Assembly: GCA_048264105.1 (NCBI GenBank)
Contig: JBLXDJ010000004.1
Location: 248,001 to 312,000 of the forward strand
Direction of reading: 5' to 3'
Origin: Oceanospirillum sp048264105
Lineage (GTDB): Bacteria; Pseudomonadota; Gammaproteobacteria; Pseudomonadales; Halomonadaceae
Length of the DNA: 64,000 nucleotides
The position numbers and the translations under genes were made by a program. The notes beneath the pieces were generated by a model that worked only from the letters and a program-made list of their open reading frames with translations, was not told where the DNA came from and did no database searches. Numbering within the stretch: the first letter of the stretch is position 1; each line of letters opens with the position of its first letter. Positions 1-9,277 of the stretch are shown one piece after another.

Positions 1-666
1 TTTGCGGGCCGGTTATTGCGTCTTTGGCGATTGTGGCCGCTGTTGCTGGTTTTGTTGGTGCTCTGGTCTCTGATCGCGCCTTTTTACGTCTATTCGCGCT
101 TTAATGCTGAGCAACCGGTTGCCCGTCTGGAGTTTGAGGCTCTGGGTAAGAACTGGTATCTGGCCTCGGTGACCCGTTTTCCTGAGTGTACCCAGCAGCG
201 TTATCGTATTCAGGGCGATCAGTGGCAGCTGGATGCGGCCTTTCTGAAGTGGAAAGGCATTGCCGTGCTTTTGGGTGCAGACTCCCGTGTGGTGCTGGAT
301 CGTTTGAGTGGCCGCTTTAGCGCTATTGATGCCGCGAAGGTGGCAGAGCCCAGTGTGCATGAGTTGAAGCCGGAGACCTGGTTCGCTTTTGGCGAATCTC
401 TGGTGGATGGTGCTGACCACTTTTTAGTGGATACCCGCTTTGGTTCATCGGCTTATATGTCGGTTGATCCGGGGAAAAGCTATTGGGTCTATAAAACAGA
501 AGATGCCCTGATTGCCCGAAGTTATCCTCGTCATGCAACGACACAGGAAAAAGGTGTGATGACGCTGGTGATTGATCAGAGTTGCGGTGATTCAGAGCCT
601 GATCTGCTGGAGCAGGCGGGCAGGAGCTGGAATCGTTTATTGCTTGGTTTCGGTAAGCTGTTCTGA
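1..666 (+). CDS. Membrane-anchored protein of unknown function (5' end outside window)
   Basis: The reading frame is open to the left edge, so the true start may lie outside; a TTG at 16 is the first in-window start candidate. The visible protein begins with one hydrophobic segment (about residues 7-26 from the TTG: WPLLLVLLVLWSLIAPFYVY) followed by about 190 polar residues. This suggests a single-pass inner-membrane anchor with a periplasmic domain. The phrase QWQLDAAFLKWKG and a following LDRLSGRF stretch resemble short conserved proteins sometimes labelled 'multidrug transporter' in marine gammaproteobacteria, but that label has no visible support: there is only one membrane segment. Function unknown. 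It is convergent with icd and the two share a terminator. Confidence 0.7.
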   Translation, partial: FAGRLLRLWRLWPLLLVLLVLWSLIAPFYVYSRFNAEQPVARLEFEALGKNWYLASVTRFPECTQQRYRIQGDQWQLDAAFLKWKGIAVLLGADSRVVLDRLSGRFSAIDAAKVAEPSVHELKPETWFAFGESLVDGADHFLVDTRFGSSAYMSVDPGKSYWVYKTEDALIARSYPRHATTQEKGVMTLVIDQSCGDSEPDLLEQAGRSWNRLLLGFGKLF

Positions 667-772
667 TTAAGCGCGTTCAGGTTCTGCTTTGAGAGCGTGG
701 CGCAGATATTACGACCCGCCGTTAACGAACGCTATCTGGTTTGGCAGATACACAAACAGCAGATATAAAAAA

Positions 773-795
773 AACCCGGGCAAGCCCGGGTTTTT
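773..795. terminator. Bidirectional intrinsic terminator between the edge gene and icd
   Basis: An 8-bp stem (AACCCGGG, loop CAAG, CCCGGGTT) has A-tracts on the left and T-tracts on the right. It can therefore stop transcripts arriving from the plus-strand gene ending at 666 and from the minus-strand icd ending at 830. Confidence 0.85.
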
Positions 796-829
796 GTTGA
801 GCATTAAGCTCGTCTCATTCCGATATCGA

Positions 830-3067
830 TTACAGAGAATCCAGAATATCGTTCAGAGTTTTACTTGGACGCATTACAGAGAATACTTTCTCCATATCAG
901 GGTGGTAATAACCGCCCAGATCTGCTGGTTTGCCCTGTGCTTCTGCCAGTTCGGTAACGATCTTCTCTTCGTTTTCCGTCAGGGCTTTAGCCAGAGGTGC
1001 AAAACGCTCTGCCAGAGGTGCGTTCTCAGTCTGGTCTGCCAGGTGCTGAGCCCAGTACATCGCCAGATAGAAGTGGCTGCCACGGTTGTCCAGCTCGCCA
1101 ACCTTACGGGAAGGTGACTTGTTGTTTTCCAGCAGCTGACCTGTTGCAGCATCCAGAGCTTTAGCCATCAGCTTAGCGTCCGGGTTGTCGTTCTTGATGC
1201 CCATCTCTTCAAGAGAAACAGCCAGTGCCAGGAATTCACCCAGTGAGTCCCAACGCAGGTGGTTCTCTTCCTGAACCTGCTGTACGTGCTTAGGTGCAGA
1301 ACCGCCTGCGCCAGTCTCGTACATGCCACCACCGTTCAGCATAGGAACGATAGACAGCATCTTAGCTGACGTACCCAGCTCCATGATTGGGAACAGGTCA
1401 GTCAGGTAGTCACGCAGTACGTTACCGGATACAGAGATAGTATCTTTACCACGGATCATACGCTCCATAGAGGTACGGATCGCACGGCTGTAACCCATGA
1501 TGCGCAGATCAAGGCCTTCGGTGTCATGTTCTTTCAGATACTTTTCAACTTTCAGGCGCAGTTGACGGTCGTGAGCACGTTCAGCGTCCAGCCAGAAAAT
1601 TGCAGGAGTATCAGACTGACGTGAACGGGTCACGGCCAGTTTAACCCAGTCACGAACCGCAGCGTCTTTAGTCTGACATGCACGCCAGATGTCGCCTTTC
1701 TCAACTTCGTGCTGCATCAGTACAGTGCCGTCGGATTTAACAACGCGCATAGTACCGTCTTGATTCATTTCGAACGTCTTGTCGTGAGAGCCGTATTCTT
1801 CAGCTTTCATCGCCATCAGACCAACGTTAGGCACAGAACCCATAGTGGTCGGATCGAATGCACCGTTAGTCTTGCAGAAGTTGATCATCTCCTGGTAGAT
1901 ACGGGCATAAGTAGACTCAGGCATTACTGCTTTAGTGTCTTTAACCTTACCATCGCGCCCCCACATCTTGCCGGAGTTACGGATCATCGCAGGCATGGAC
2001 GCATCAACAATTACGTCACTTGGGATGTGCAGGTTGGTGATGCCTTTAACGGAATCAACCATCGCCATTTCAGGACGGTGCTCGTAGCACGCGTGGATCG
2101 CTTCTTCGATCTCTTCCTGCTGGGACTGAGGCAGTGTTTTGATCTTGTCATAAACACTGTTCATACCATTGTTCGGGTTAACACCCAGCTGCTCGAACAG
2201 ATCGCCATATTTTTCGAACACTTCACGGTAGAAAACACGTACCGCGTGGCCGAATACGATCGGGTGAGACACTTTCATCATGGTCGCTTTAACGTGCAGA
2301 GACCACATTACGCCATCTTCTTTACACTCCTGCAGAGTGCGCTCGAAGAAAGAGTCCAGCGCTTTAGCGCTCATGAACATGCTGTCGAAAACTTCGCCTT
2401 CTTCCAGAGCGACAGTTTTCTTAACTTCAACGTTACCGCTCTTATCAACGAACTCAAGACGTACTTCGTCAGCAGCGTCCATGGTTACAGACTGCTCGCT
2501 GGAGAAGAAATCGCCATCACGCATGTAGTCAGCGTGAGACTGAGAGGCCATGCTCCACTTGCCCATGGAGTGTGGGAATTTACGGGCAAATGCTTTTACA
2601 GCAGGAGGTGCACGACGGTCAGAGTTACCCTGACGCAGAACCGGGTTTACAGCACTACCCAGTACTTTGGAGTAACGAGCCTGAATGTCTTTTTCTTCAT
2701 CAGTGGTCGCTTCATCCGGGTAGTCCGGCAGATCGTAGCCCTGAGACTGCAGCTCAGCAATCGCAGCTTTCAGCTGAGGAATAGACGCTGAAATGTTAGG
2801 CAGTTTGATCAGGTTGCAGGACGGGTCTTTAGTCAGCTCGCCCAGCTCAGCCAGAGTATCGGTCGCTTCTTTTTTCTGCTCGTCGGTCAGACGGTCAGCA
2901 AAGCCGGCCAGAATACGAGATGCCACTGAGATATTGGAGGTTTCGACTTTAATACCCGCAGCTGCCGTGAAGGAGCTAACGATCGGCAACAGAGAGCCAG
3001 TTGCCAGCATCGGTGCTTCATCTGTGAGGGTATAGACGATTTTTTGCTCTGAATTTGGAGTTGTCAT
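830..3067 (-). CDS. icd: Isocitrate dehydrogenase (NADP+), monomeric type
   Basis: This enzyme oxidatively decarboxylates isocitrate to 2-oxoglutarate with NADP+ in the cytosol (TCA cycle). The 745-residue length matches the monomeric IDH family (about 740 residues), not the 415-residue dimeric form. The N-terminus MTTPNSEQKIVYTLTDEAP and segments such as SDGTVLMQHEVEKGD and GNVLRDYLTDLFPIMELGTSAKMLS are typical of that family. The start was set at 3067 rather than an in-frame Met 60 bases upstream because family members begin here and an AGGGAT ribosome site lies just ahead. It lies two genes from aceA, the enzyme that competes for the same isocitrate. It ends on a shared terminator with the convergent edge gene. 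Confidence 0.96.
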   Translation of the reverse strand: MTTPNSEQKIVYTLTDEAPMLATGSLLPIVSSFTAAAGIKVETSNISVASRILAGFADRLTDEQKKEATDTLAELGELTKDPSCNLIKLPNISASIPQLKAAIAELQSQGYDLPDYPDEATTDEEKDIQARYSKVLGSAVNPVLRQGNSDRRAPPAVKAFARKFPHSMGKWSMASQSHADYMRDGDFFSSEQSVTMDAADEVRLEFVDKSGNVEVKKTVALEEGEVFDSMFMSAKALDSFFERTLQECKEDGVMWSLHVKATMMKVSHPIVFGHAVRVFYREVFEKYGDLFEQLGVNPNNGMNSVYDKIKTLPQSQQEEIEEAIHACYEHRPEMAMVDSVKGITNLHIPSDVIVDASMPAMIRNSGKMWGRDGKVKDTKAVMPESTYARIYQEMINFCKTNGAFDPTTMGSVPNVGLMAMKAEEYGSHDKTFEMNQDGTMRVVKSDGTVLMQHEVEKGDIWRACQTKDAAVRDWVKLAVTRSRQSDTPAIFWLDAERAHDRQLRLKVEKYLKEHDTEGLDLRIMGYSRAIRTSMERMIRGKDTISVSGNVLRDYLTDLFPIMELGTSAKMLSIVPMLNGGGMYETGAGGSAPKHVQQVQEENHLRWDSLGEFLALAVSLEEMGIKNDNPDAKLMAKALDAATGQLLENNKSPSRKVGELDNRGSHFYLAMYWAQHLADQTENAPLAERFAPLAKALTENEEKIVTELAEAQGKPADLGGYYHPDMEKVFSVMRPSKTLNDILDSL

Positions 3068-3402
3068 TTTTATCCCTATTGTTATGGCGTGTAGCCAAAG
3101 ACCTAACACAAGATGGCTTGTGGCCATCTCAGATCTGAAGGAGTTTTATTCTGTCTGTTGGCGCTGGATTGTACTAAAAAACATCGCCTTTTTATATGGT
3201 GCAGAATTACAACTTAAGGCTAGTAACCCCTGATTTTAGGTCATTTGGGGAAAATTTTTTACAAAACCGGTGTTGAAGGGGGCTTTTAGCGGATTTTTAC
3301 AGAGAATTTTGTGGATGGTAAGGCGTCGGTCGAGCGGGGGTTTTGCTGCTAATGGTTTGATTATCAGGTGTTTTGTAGTCTCTTTACCTGAGGTATGGCG
3401 AC
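3068..3402. other. Intergenic region upstream of icd
   Basis: This AT-rich stretch separates icd from the next minus-strand gene and should hold the icd promoter. I see no convincing named operator and no supported small gene. A short plus-strand open frame around 3270-3455 runs into the neighbouring terminator and gene and lacks a ribosome site. Confidence 0.5.
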
Positions 3403-3428
3403 AAAAAAAGGCGAGCCGAAGCTCGCCT
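3403..3428 (-). terminator. Terminator of the ART-like gene
   Basis: An 8-bp stem (AGGCGAGC, loop CGAA, GCTCGCCT) is followed on the minus strand by a T-run (A-run at 3403-3409 on plus). It sits 24 bases past the stop of the gene at 3452-4021. Confidence 0.85.
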
Positions 3429-3451
3429 GATCTGAACGGGACTGAGCGATA

Positions 3452-4021
3452 TTAAGCCGTCACAAGGTCAATGCAGTCTGCTGGCAGATCCCGGTCGATA
3501 TAAGCCATGCCCAGAAGGTTCAGGTAGTCCATACGGTCTGCTTTCATCAGATCAATGGATGGTGCAGGCTGATTGTTGGTATCGTAAACAGAGGCAAGGA
3601 AGGCCAGATAGTTTTCACCTTCTTTCACCATCAAAAGGCTTGCAGCGCCTACATCCGGGTTGACTGCAGCATTGATATCATCCGGTAGTGTCACAGACAG
3701 AACAACCGGTTGTTCGTCGCCTTCTATACGGACGCTGCGGTTTCTGACCGTCTGTTGAGCCCAGTAATAAGCCAGCTCTTTGCTTTGGGTCAGAAATACA
3801 GGTTCAGTGGTTTCGGTGTAATGGTCATCACCAATGGTCGCCATGGTTTTTTTGGCCGCTTCTTTCAGAGCTTTGTCGCCGGAGCGCTTCAGTCCCTGTG
3901 CCTGAATAGCATCGACCAATGCAGATGAGGTGCCGTGGTACCAGATATTACTTGTGGCAAACCCCTGTTCGGTTAACAGATCTTTCGCATCTTTAAGAAA
4001 AGCTGGTGTTTCAGTTGTCAT
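3452..4021 (-). CDS. Unknown protein with possible ADP-ribosyltransferase-like fold
   Basis: This is a 189-residue soluble protein of no recognised family. Near residue 28 it has WYHGTSSALVDAIQAQGL. About 45 residues later comes PVFLTQSKELAYYWA, and near the C-terminus RDLPADCIDL. This succession (His-Gly-Thr after a beta strand, a 'xxLT...A..YA' segment, then a Leu-Pro...Ile end) resembles the layout of ADP-ribosyltransferase-fold proteins such as KptA/Tpt1 and DUF952-like proteins. The third catalytic position is not clear, so activity is unproven. It has its own terminator and sits alone between icd and aceA; nothing in the context indicates a toxin-antitoxin partner. Confidence 0.6.
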   Translation of the reverse strand: MTTETPAFLKDAKDLLTEQGFATSNIWYHGTSSALVDAIQAQGLKRSGDKALKEAAKKTMATIGDDHYTETTEPVFLTQSKELAYYWAQQTVRNRSVRIEGDEQPVVLSVTLPDDINAAVNPDVGAASLLMVKEGENYLAFLASVYDTNNQPAPSIDLMKADRMDYLNLLGMAYIDRDLPADCIDLVTA

Positions 4022-4233
4022 AGTCAGGCCATCAGTAAAAAGTTAAATCATCTGTAAAAGTTGAACCGCTTACTCGTTTTACAGTTAAAGCAGGTTGCCA
4101 TTCTAGCGTAAAAAACGTTGTCTATCCTGTCGTGTTATTTGTGCTGATCTTCCTGTTACACCCGTTGGGTCTGTCAGGAATCAGTTCTGTTATTGCTTAA
4201 GTCCCAATACGGGTTGCATTGGTATCAGATAAT
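4022..4233. other. Intergenic region between aceA terminator and ART-like gene
   Basis: Together with the adjacent terminator this makes a gene-free stretch of about 320 bases. It must hold the promoter of the minus-strand gene starting at 4021. I see no clear operator or small gene. Confidence 0.4.
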
Positions 4234-4268
4234 AAAAAAGGCGGCTCCTTTCACAAGGGCCGCCTTTT
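4234..4268 (-). terminator. aceA terminator
   Basis: A 10-bp perfect stem (AAAAGGCGGC pairing with GCCGCCTTTT) has poly-A/poly-T flanks, located 76 bases beyond the aceA stop. Confidence 0.88.
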
Positions 4269-4344
4269 CCAGGGTGTCTCTGAATCAGAATGATCTGATT
4301 CAGAGTGCTTCCCTTATCCAGTTTTACTGAACAGCAATGGCTGC

Positions 4345-5940
4345 TTAGTTGAACTGGTTAGAGGTGTTTTTCGCACCGCCAGCTTTCAGAGCCATCTCAC
4401 CAGCGTAGTATTCTTTGTGATCGTCACCGATGTCAGAACCGGACATGTTCTGGTGTTTCACACAAGCGATACCCTGACGGATCTCTTTACGCTGTACGCC
4501 TTCAACGTAGCCCAGCATACCTGCGTCACCGAAGTACTCTTTAGCCAGGTTGTCTACTGACAGTGCAGTAGTGTGGTAAGTCGGCAGAGTGATCAGGTGG
4601 TGGAATACGTTCGCTTCACGTGAACAGTCAGCCTGGAAGGTACGTACACGAGCGTCAGCAGCTGCAGACAGTTCAGAGTCATCGTACTTAGCGTTCATCA
4701 GGTCAGCACGATCGTATTCAGATACGTCTTTACCTTCAGCAACCCATGCATCGTAAGTCTGCTGACGGAAGTTCAGCGTCCAGTTGAAAGATGGAGAGTT
4801 GTTGTAAACCAGCTTCGCATCCGGGTGTACTTTACGTACATCGTTCATCATGTCGCGGATTTCGTGAACGGTAGGTACCGCAGTCTCGATCCACAGCAGG
4901 TCAGCACCGGCGTTGATTGCTTCGATGCAGTCAAATACGCAACGCTCGTGGCCAGTGCCCTGACGGAACTGGTACAGACCGGAAGGCAGGCGCTTAGGAC
5001 GAACCAGCTTACCGTTACGGCTGATCAGTACATCACCTTCAGAAGTCTGCTCTGGAGTAACTTCTTCGCAATCCAGGTAAGAGTTGTAAACGTCACCCTG
5101 ATCGCCTGGCTCACGAACAACTGCGATCTCTTTAGTCAGACCAGCACCTTCAGAGTCAGTACGTGCAACGATGATACCATCGTCTACGCCCAGTTCCAGG
5201 AAGGCATAACGCAGAGCGCGGATTTTCGCGTGGAAGTCAGCGTGAGGAACCGTTACTTTACCGTCCTGGTGACCACACTGCTTCTCGTCAGCAACCTGGT
5301 TTTCGATCTGCAGTGCACAAGCACCTGCTTCGATCATTTTCTTAGCCAGCAGGTAAGTCGCTTCAGCGTTACCGAAACCAGCGTCGATGTCTGCAATGAT
5401 CGGTACAACGTGAGTTTCGTGGTTGTCGATCTTGCTCTGGATTTCTGCTTCCAGCTTGCTGTCGCCAGCCTGACGCGCAGCGTCCAGTTCGCGGAACAGA
5501 CCGCCCAGTTCACGAGCATCAGCCTGACGCAGGAAGGTGTACAGCTCTTCAACCAGATCAGCTACAACTGTTTTTTCGTGCATAGACTGGTCAGGCAGAG
5601 GACCGAAGTCAGAACGCAGTGCTGCAACCATCCAGCCAGACAGGTACAGGTATTTACGCTCAGTAGAACCGAAGTGCTTTTTAATAGAGATCAGTTTCTG
5701 TTGACCAACAAAACCGTGCCAGCAACCCAGAGACTGAGTGTATTTGGTTTTGTCTTTGTCAAACTCAGCCATGTCGCGACGCATGATGCCAGCAGTGTAC
5801 TTAGCGATGTCCAGACCGGTTTTGAATTTGTTCTGAGCGCGCATACGAGCTGCAGATTCTGGGTTGATTGCATCCCAAGGAGAACCGTTGGTTTCTTTCA
5901 GTGTTGCTACTGCGTCGATGTCTTGTTTGTAAGTTGACAT
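4345..5940 (-). CDS. aceA: Isocitrate lyase
   Basis: This enzyme cleaves isocitrate to succinate and glyoxylate, the first step of the glyoxylate shunt needed for growth on acetate, ethanol or fatty acids. The protein is 531 residues, the size of the longer Pseudomonas-type isocitrate lyase. It contains PIIADIDAGFGNAEATYLLAKKMIEAGA and HEDQ-like substrate motifs around ENQVADEKQCGHQDGK, where the KQCGH motif carries the catalytic Cys. The start at 5940 follows a GAGGAAAAAGC ribosome site; an in-frame Met 51 bases upstream lacks one. Next to icd and in the same window as an alcohol-oxidation locus, it would handle the acetyl-CoA produced there. Confidence 0.97.
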   Translation of the reverse strand: MSTYKQDIDAVATLKETNGSPWDAINPESAARMRAQNKFKTGLDIAKYTAGIMRRDMAEFDKDKTKYTQSLGCWHGFVGQQKLISIKKHFGSTERKYLYLSGWMVAALRSDFGPLPDQSMHEKTVVADLVEELYTFLRQADARELGGLFRELDAARQAGDSKLEAEIQSKIDNHETHVVPIIADIDAGFGNAEATYLLAKKMIEAGACALQIENQVADEKQCGHQDGKVTVPHADFHAKIRALRYAFLELGVDDGIIVARTDSEGAGLTKEIAVVREPGDQGDVYNSYLDCEEVTPEQTSEGDVLISRNGKLVRPKRLPSGLYQFRQGTGHERCVFDCIEAINAGADLLWIETAVPTVHEIRDMMNDVRKVHPDAKLVYNNSPSFNWTLNFRQQTYDAWVAEGKDVSEYDRADLMNAKYDDSELSAAADARVRTFQADCSREANVFHHLITLPTYHTTALSVDNLAKEYFGDAGMLGYVEGVQRKEIRQGIACVKHQNMSGSDIGDDHKEYYAGEMALKAGGAKNTSNQFN

Positions 5941-6546
5941 GCTTTTTCCTCTACAGAGTGTGCCTGTTAGGTTATTCCCTTGAACCTTCATCGTTATTCG
6001 CCAGAAGCGAGAAACGTTGTGCCTGAAGGTTTAGGGTGTCCTTCGTTCCGCTTCGATGTGCCGTCGAAGCAGATCATCTTGTGTGCCTGTGATTTTAAGA
6101 AACAGAGAATTTTTTCTTTGTTCCGTCACTTCGGCAAGTTCGCGTTTTAAGTGTCCGAAATATTCATCCGGCGCTTAAAACGAGTGTTTGTCGTTTTGTG
6201 TGTTTTTACTATGCCCTAAGCTGCGAACCCTTTGCAAACGCTACTTTGGGCTATATAACTTGTTGTAACTACACTACAAATTGTTTTCTGTAGTCTGACT
6301 ACCGTTTGAATGATTTTTACCTGCTGCACTGCAATAGTGTTGTAGTTTTACTTTCAGAAATGACCGTTTGATGACCTGACGTTTTCACCTGATTTGGCGG
6401 GATTGTCGACAATCTTTGATGGCTGAAGCGTGTCTGAAAATTCAGACCGGATGCTAAAAAGAGGGGAGAGGGCGTATAGGTACTTATAGCGGGCTGTTAC
6501 AGATTGTTAAGCGGGGGCGGGGATTTTCAGTTTTGAGGGACTGAGT
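5941..6546. other. Long intergenic region upstream of aceA
   Basis: There are about 600 non-coding bases between aceA and roxA, which both lie on the minus strand, so this is the aceA control region. It contains a cluster of TTGTAGT-type inverted repeats (listed separately) and AT-rich stretches. I see no convincing small gene. Confidence 0.55.
6263..6346. promoter_or_regulatory. Cluster of ACTACAA/TTGTAGT inverted repeats, possible aceA operator
   Basis: Three related elements lie within 84 bases, 320-410 bases upstream of aceA. TTGTA and TACAA are separated by 7 bases at 6263-6279. GTAGT-CTG-ACTAC is a 13-base palindrome at 6290-6302. A single TTGTAGT lies at 6340-6346. Repetition of one palindromic word ahead of a tightly controlled gene suggests a transcription-factor site, but I cannot name the factor. 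Confidence 0.4.
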
Positions 6547-6576
6547 GACAGTCACGGTTCAGAAACCGTGACTGTC
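6547..6576. repeat. 13-bp perfect inverted repeat downstream of roxA
   Basis: Perfect 13-bp arms (GACAGTCACGGTT / AACCGTGACTGTC) are separated by 4 bases, starting 10 bases after the roxA stop. There is no T-run on the minus strand, so it is either an atypical terminator or an mRNA 3'-end stabilising hairpin. Confidence 0.6.
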
Positions 6577-6585
6577 AACAATGGT

Positions 6586-7755
6586 TTAGTCACTAAGATA
6601 TAGTGTGCCGCGATTGATCAGTTCAAGGACTATTTCTTTAAATTCATTTGAAGATGAATATAATTCACTTTGAGTCAGGTGTTTTTGCTCAGTAAGAAAG
6701 ACCACTACCTCGCGATCTGTCGCGGAAACGTCAAATCCATCGCCATCTGCAAAGAGTAAAAGGCCATTTTCGGCTTCGGAAAAGGCTATTCGGCTGCCTT
6801 CACTCAGGCAAATTGCCAATCCCTGAGCGATTTCCTGCTCCATATCAGCCAGTGTCAGTGCTTTTTCCGCCGGAACCAGCTGATCCAGGTACTTGGGTTG
6901 GGTCATATAGCGGCCAAACCAGGCTTTGATCGTGGCTTTATCTGAAAGCTTTTCCTGAATAATGGCCTGTACCCGCCGGATAGCATCATCACCAATTTCG
7001 CTGGTGTTGGTCTGTAGCTGGATATCCGGGTCTTTATAGCGGTCATCTTCACACAGGGATTCGCCAATATAATCCGCCAGAGAGGTGATGATCTCATCAG
7101 CGGAGGGGGCGCGGAAACCCACAGACCAGGTCATGCAGTCATCGGACTGAGAGACACCGTAGTGTGCTAGTTGTGGCGGCAGGTAAAGAAGGTCGCCCGG
7201 TTCGCAGATAAAGGTCTCTGTGGCATCGAATTCCTGCAGAATACGCAGCTGCACATCCGGGATAAACGGGGTTTTATCATCAGCAAAACCACCGATCTGC
7301 CAGCGACGGGTGCCTTGTGCCTGCAGAAGAAACACATCGTAGTAGTCGAGGTGTGGGCCAACGGTGCCTTCTTTTGGCGCGTAACTGATCATGATGTCAT
7401 CGACACGCCAGCTGGGGATGAAGTCAAAGGCTTCCATCAGGGCGGCAACTTCCGGAATATAGTGATCTACCGCCTGAACGAGCAGTGTCCAATGGCTTTC
7501 CGGCAGTTCATTAAAGCGCTCTTCTTTAAACGGGCCGTTTTCCAGATGCCATTTTTCTCCGTTCGGGCCGGTTTCCATCACCAGACGGGATTCCACCTGC
7601 TCTTCCAGTGCCAGCCCTGCCAGTTCATGTTCATCAATGGGGGATTCAAAATCCGGGATCGCATTTTTAATGAACAGTGGCTTTTTCTGCCAGTAATCCC
7701 GCAGGAACTCTTCGTAACTGATATGGCCCAGCAGGCTTTCGGGGAGTTGTAACAT
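6586..7755 (-). CDS. roxA: Ribosomal protein L16 arginine hydroxylase (JmjC/cupin oxygenase)
   Basis: This is a 2-oxoglutarate/Fe(II) oxygenase that hydroxylates an arginine of 50S protein L16. The 389-residue protein has the JmjC iron triad: His135-x-Asp137 in GPHLDYYDVFLLQ and a distal His198 in LPPQLAHYGVS. The N-terminal MLQLPESLLGHISYEEFLRDYWQKKP is typical of the RoxA/YcfD family, and the C-terminal winged-helix half is present. It follows purB in the same direction, but a strong terminator at 7839-7870 lies between them, so it probably has its own promoter. Position next to purB-hflD-mnmA is conserved in pseudomonads. Confidence 0.93.
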   Translation of the reverse strand: MLQLPESLLGHISYEEFLRDYWQKKPLFIKNAIPDFESPIDEHELAGLALEEQVESRLVMETGPNGEKWHLENGPFKEERFNELPESHWTLLVQAVDHYIPEVAALMEAFDFIPSWRVDDIMISYAPKEGTVGPHLDYYDVFLLQAQGTRRWQIGGFADDKTPFIPDVQLRILQEFDATETFICEPGDLLYLPPQLAHYGVSQSDDCMTWSVGFRAPSADEIITSLADYIGESLCEDDRYKDPDIQLQTNTSEIGDDAIRRVQAIIQEKLSDKATIKAWFGRYMTQPKYLDQLVPAEKALTLADMEQEIAQGLAICLSEGSRIAFSEAENGLLLFADGDGFDVSATDREVVVFLTEQKHLTQSELYSSSNEFKEIVLELINRGTLYLSD

Positions 7756-7838
7756 GTTTGTTTTTCCGGAAATAAAATCTGATGAATGAAGATGCTGACG
7801 AGAGCAATCGATGTCATTAAGTAAAACAGCTCACAAAG

Positions 7839-7870
7839 AAAAAGGCCCTGACAGATATCAGGGCCTTTTT
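7839..7870 (-). terminator. purB terminator
   Basis: A 13-bp stem (AAAAAGGCCCTGA / TCAGGGCCTTTTT) with a 6-base loop and a minus-strand T-tail, 40 bases beyond the purB stop. Confidence 0.9.
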
Positions 7871-7909
7871 CAGATCGTGCAAAAAACTGCGCCGAACGGT
7901 TAAAACCGT

Positions 7910-9277
7910 TTAGATCGCTTTTGCCTGATCGATCGCGTTACCGATGTAGTTGTGCGGCGTCAGCTGCATCAGCTCATCTTTCGCTTCCTGTGGCATGTCC
8001 AGAGTCTGAACAAATTCCTGCAGGGTTTCTTTTGTGATCGCTTTACCACGGGTCAGCTCTTTCAGCTTCTCGTATGGTTTTTCGATGTTGTAACGACGCA
8101 TAACCGTCTGAATCGGCTCAGCCAGTACTTCCCAGCTGTTTTCCAGATCGGCATTCAGGCGTTCTGCGTTGGTCTGCAGTTTGCTGATACCTTTCAGGGA
8201 TGCCTGATACGCGATCAGGGACTGACCAAAACCAACACCCAGGTTACGCAGAACGGTAGAGTCGGTCAGGTCGCGCTGCCAGCGGGAGATCGGCAGTTTA
8301 GCGGCCAGATGCTGCATGATAGCGTTGGCGATGCCCAGATTACCTTCGGAGTTTTCGAAGTCGATCGGGTTAACCTTGTGCGGCATGGTGGAAGAACCCA
8401 CTTCGCCGGCAATGGTGCGCTGCTTGAAGTAACCCAGAGAGATATAACCCCAAACGTCACGATCAAAGTCGATCAGAATGGTGTTGTAGCGGGCGATCGC
8501 ATCAAACAGTTCAGCGATATAGTCGTGTGGCTCAATCTGAGTGGTGTATGGGTTGAAAGTCAGACCCAGGCTTTCCACAAAGATTTTGGCATTTTCGGCC
8601 CAGTCGATAGACGGATAAGCCGACAGGTGAGCGTTGTAGTTACCAACGGCACCATTGATTTTGCCCAGCAGCTCAACCGCTTCAACCTGTTTAACCTGAC
8701 GCTGCAGGCGAGCGGCAACGTTGGCCATCTCTTTACCCAGAGTCGTAGGTGATGCTGTCTGACCGTGGGTACGGGACAACATAGGCTGTTCTGCGTTGGC
8801 GATAGCCAGCTGGCGGATCGCTTCAACCACTTCTTTCATGGTTGGCAGTACAACATTGTCCAGCGCGCCTTTCAGCATCAGGGCGTGGGACAGGTTGTTG
8901 ATGTCTTCTGATGTACAGGCGAAGTGAACAAACTCTGTAATTGCCAGCAGTTCGCTGTTGCCTTCGATACGTTCTTTGATGAAGTACTCAACCGCTTTTA
9001 CATCGTGGTTGGTGGTACGTTCGATCTCTTTGATGCGCTGAGCATCTTCTTCGCTGAAGTTAGCAACCAGGTCGTTCAGAATCTGGTTCGCGTCTGCACT
9101 CAGGGCAGGCACTTCTGCGATTTGATCGTGATCGGCCAGACGCTGTAACCAGCGGATTTCAACTTCAACACGGGCACGGATCAGACCAAATTCACTCACC
9201 CAAGGGCGCAGGTCAGCGGTCTTAGAGCCATAACGGCCATCAACGGGGGATATTGCGGTAAGGCTGGAAAGCTGCAT
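7910..9277 (-). CDS. purB: Adenylosuccinate lyase
   Basis: This enzyme eliminates fumarate from SAICAR and from adenylosuccinate in purine synthesis (cytosolic homotetramer). Its 455 residues are the usual length. Fumarase-superfamily signatures are present: SRTHGQTASPTTLGKE (catalytic His region) and the flexible loop GEVGSSTMPHKVNPIDFENSEGN, which carries the catalytic Ser. The N-terminal MQLSSLTAISPVDGRYGSKTADLRP is characteristic. It lies downstream of mnmA-hflD with its own terminators on both sides, suggesting independent expression. Confidence 0.97.
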   Translation of the reverse strand: MQLSSLTAISPVDGRYGSKTADLRPWVSEFGLIRARVEVEIRWLQRLADHDQIAEVPALSADANQILNDLVANFSEEDAQRIKEIERTTNHDVKAVEYFIKERIEGNSELLAITEFVHFACTSEDINNLSHALMLKGALDNVVLPTMKEVVEAIRQLAIANAEQPMLSRTHGQTASPTTLGKEMANVAARLQRQVKQVEAVELLGKINGAVGNYNAHLSAYPSIDWAENAKIFVESLGLTFNPYTTQIEPHDYIAELFDAIARYNTILIDFDRDVWGYISLGYFKQRTIAGEVGSSTMPHKVNPIDFENSEGNLGIANAIMQHLAAKLPISRWQRDLTDSTVLRNLGVGFGQSLIAYQASLKGISKLQTNAERLNADLENSWEVLAEPIQTVMRRYNIEKPYEKLKELTRGKAITKETLQEFVQTLDMPQEAKDELMQLTPHNYIGNAIDQAKAI

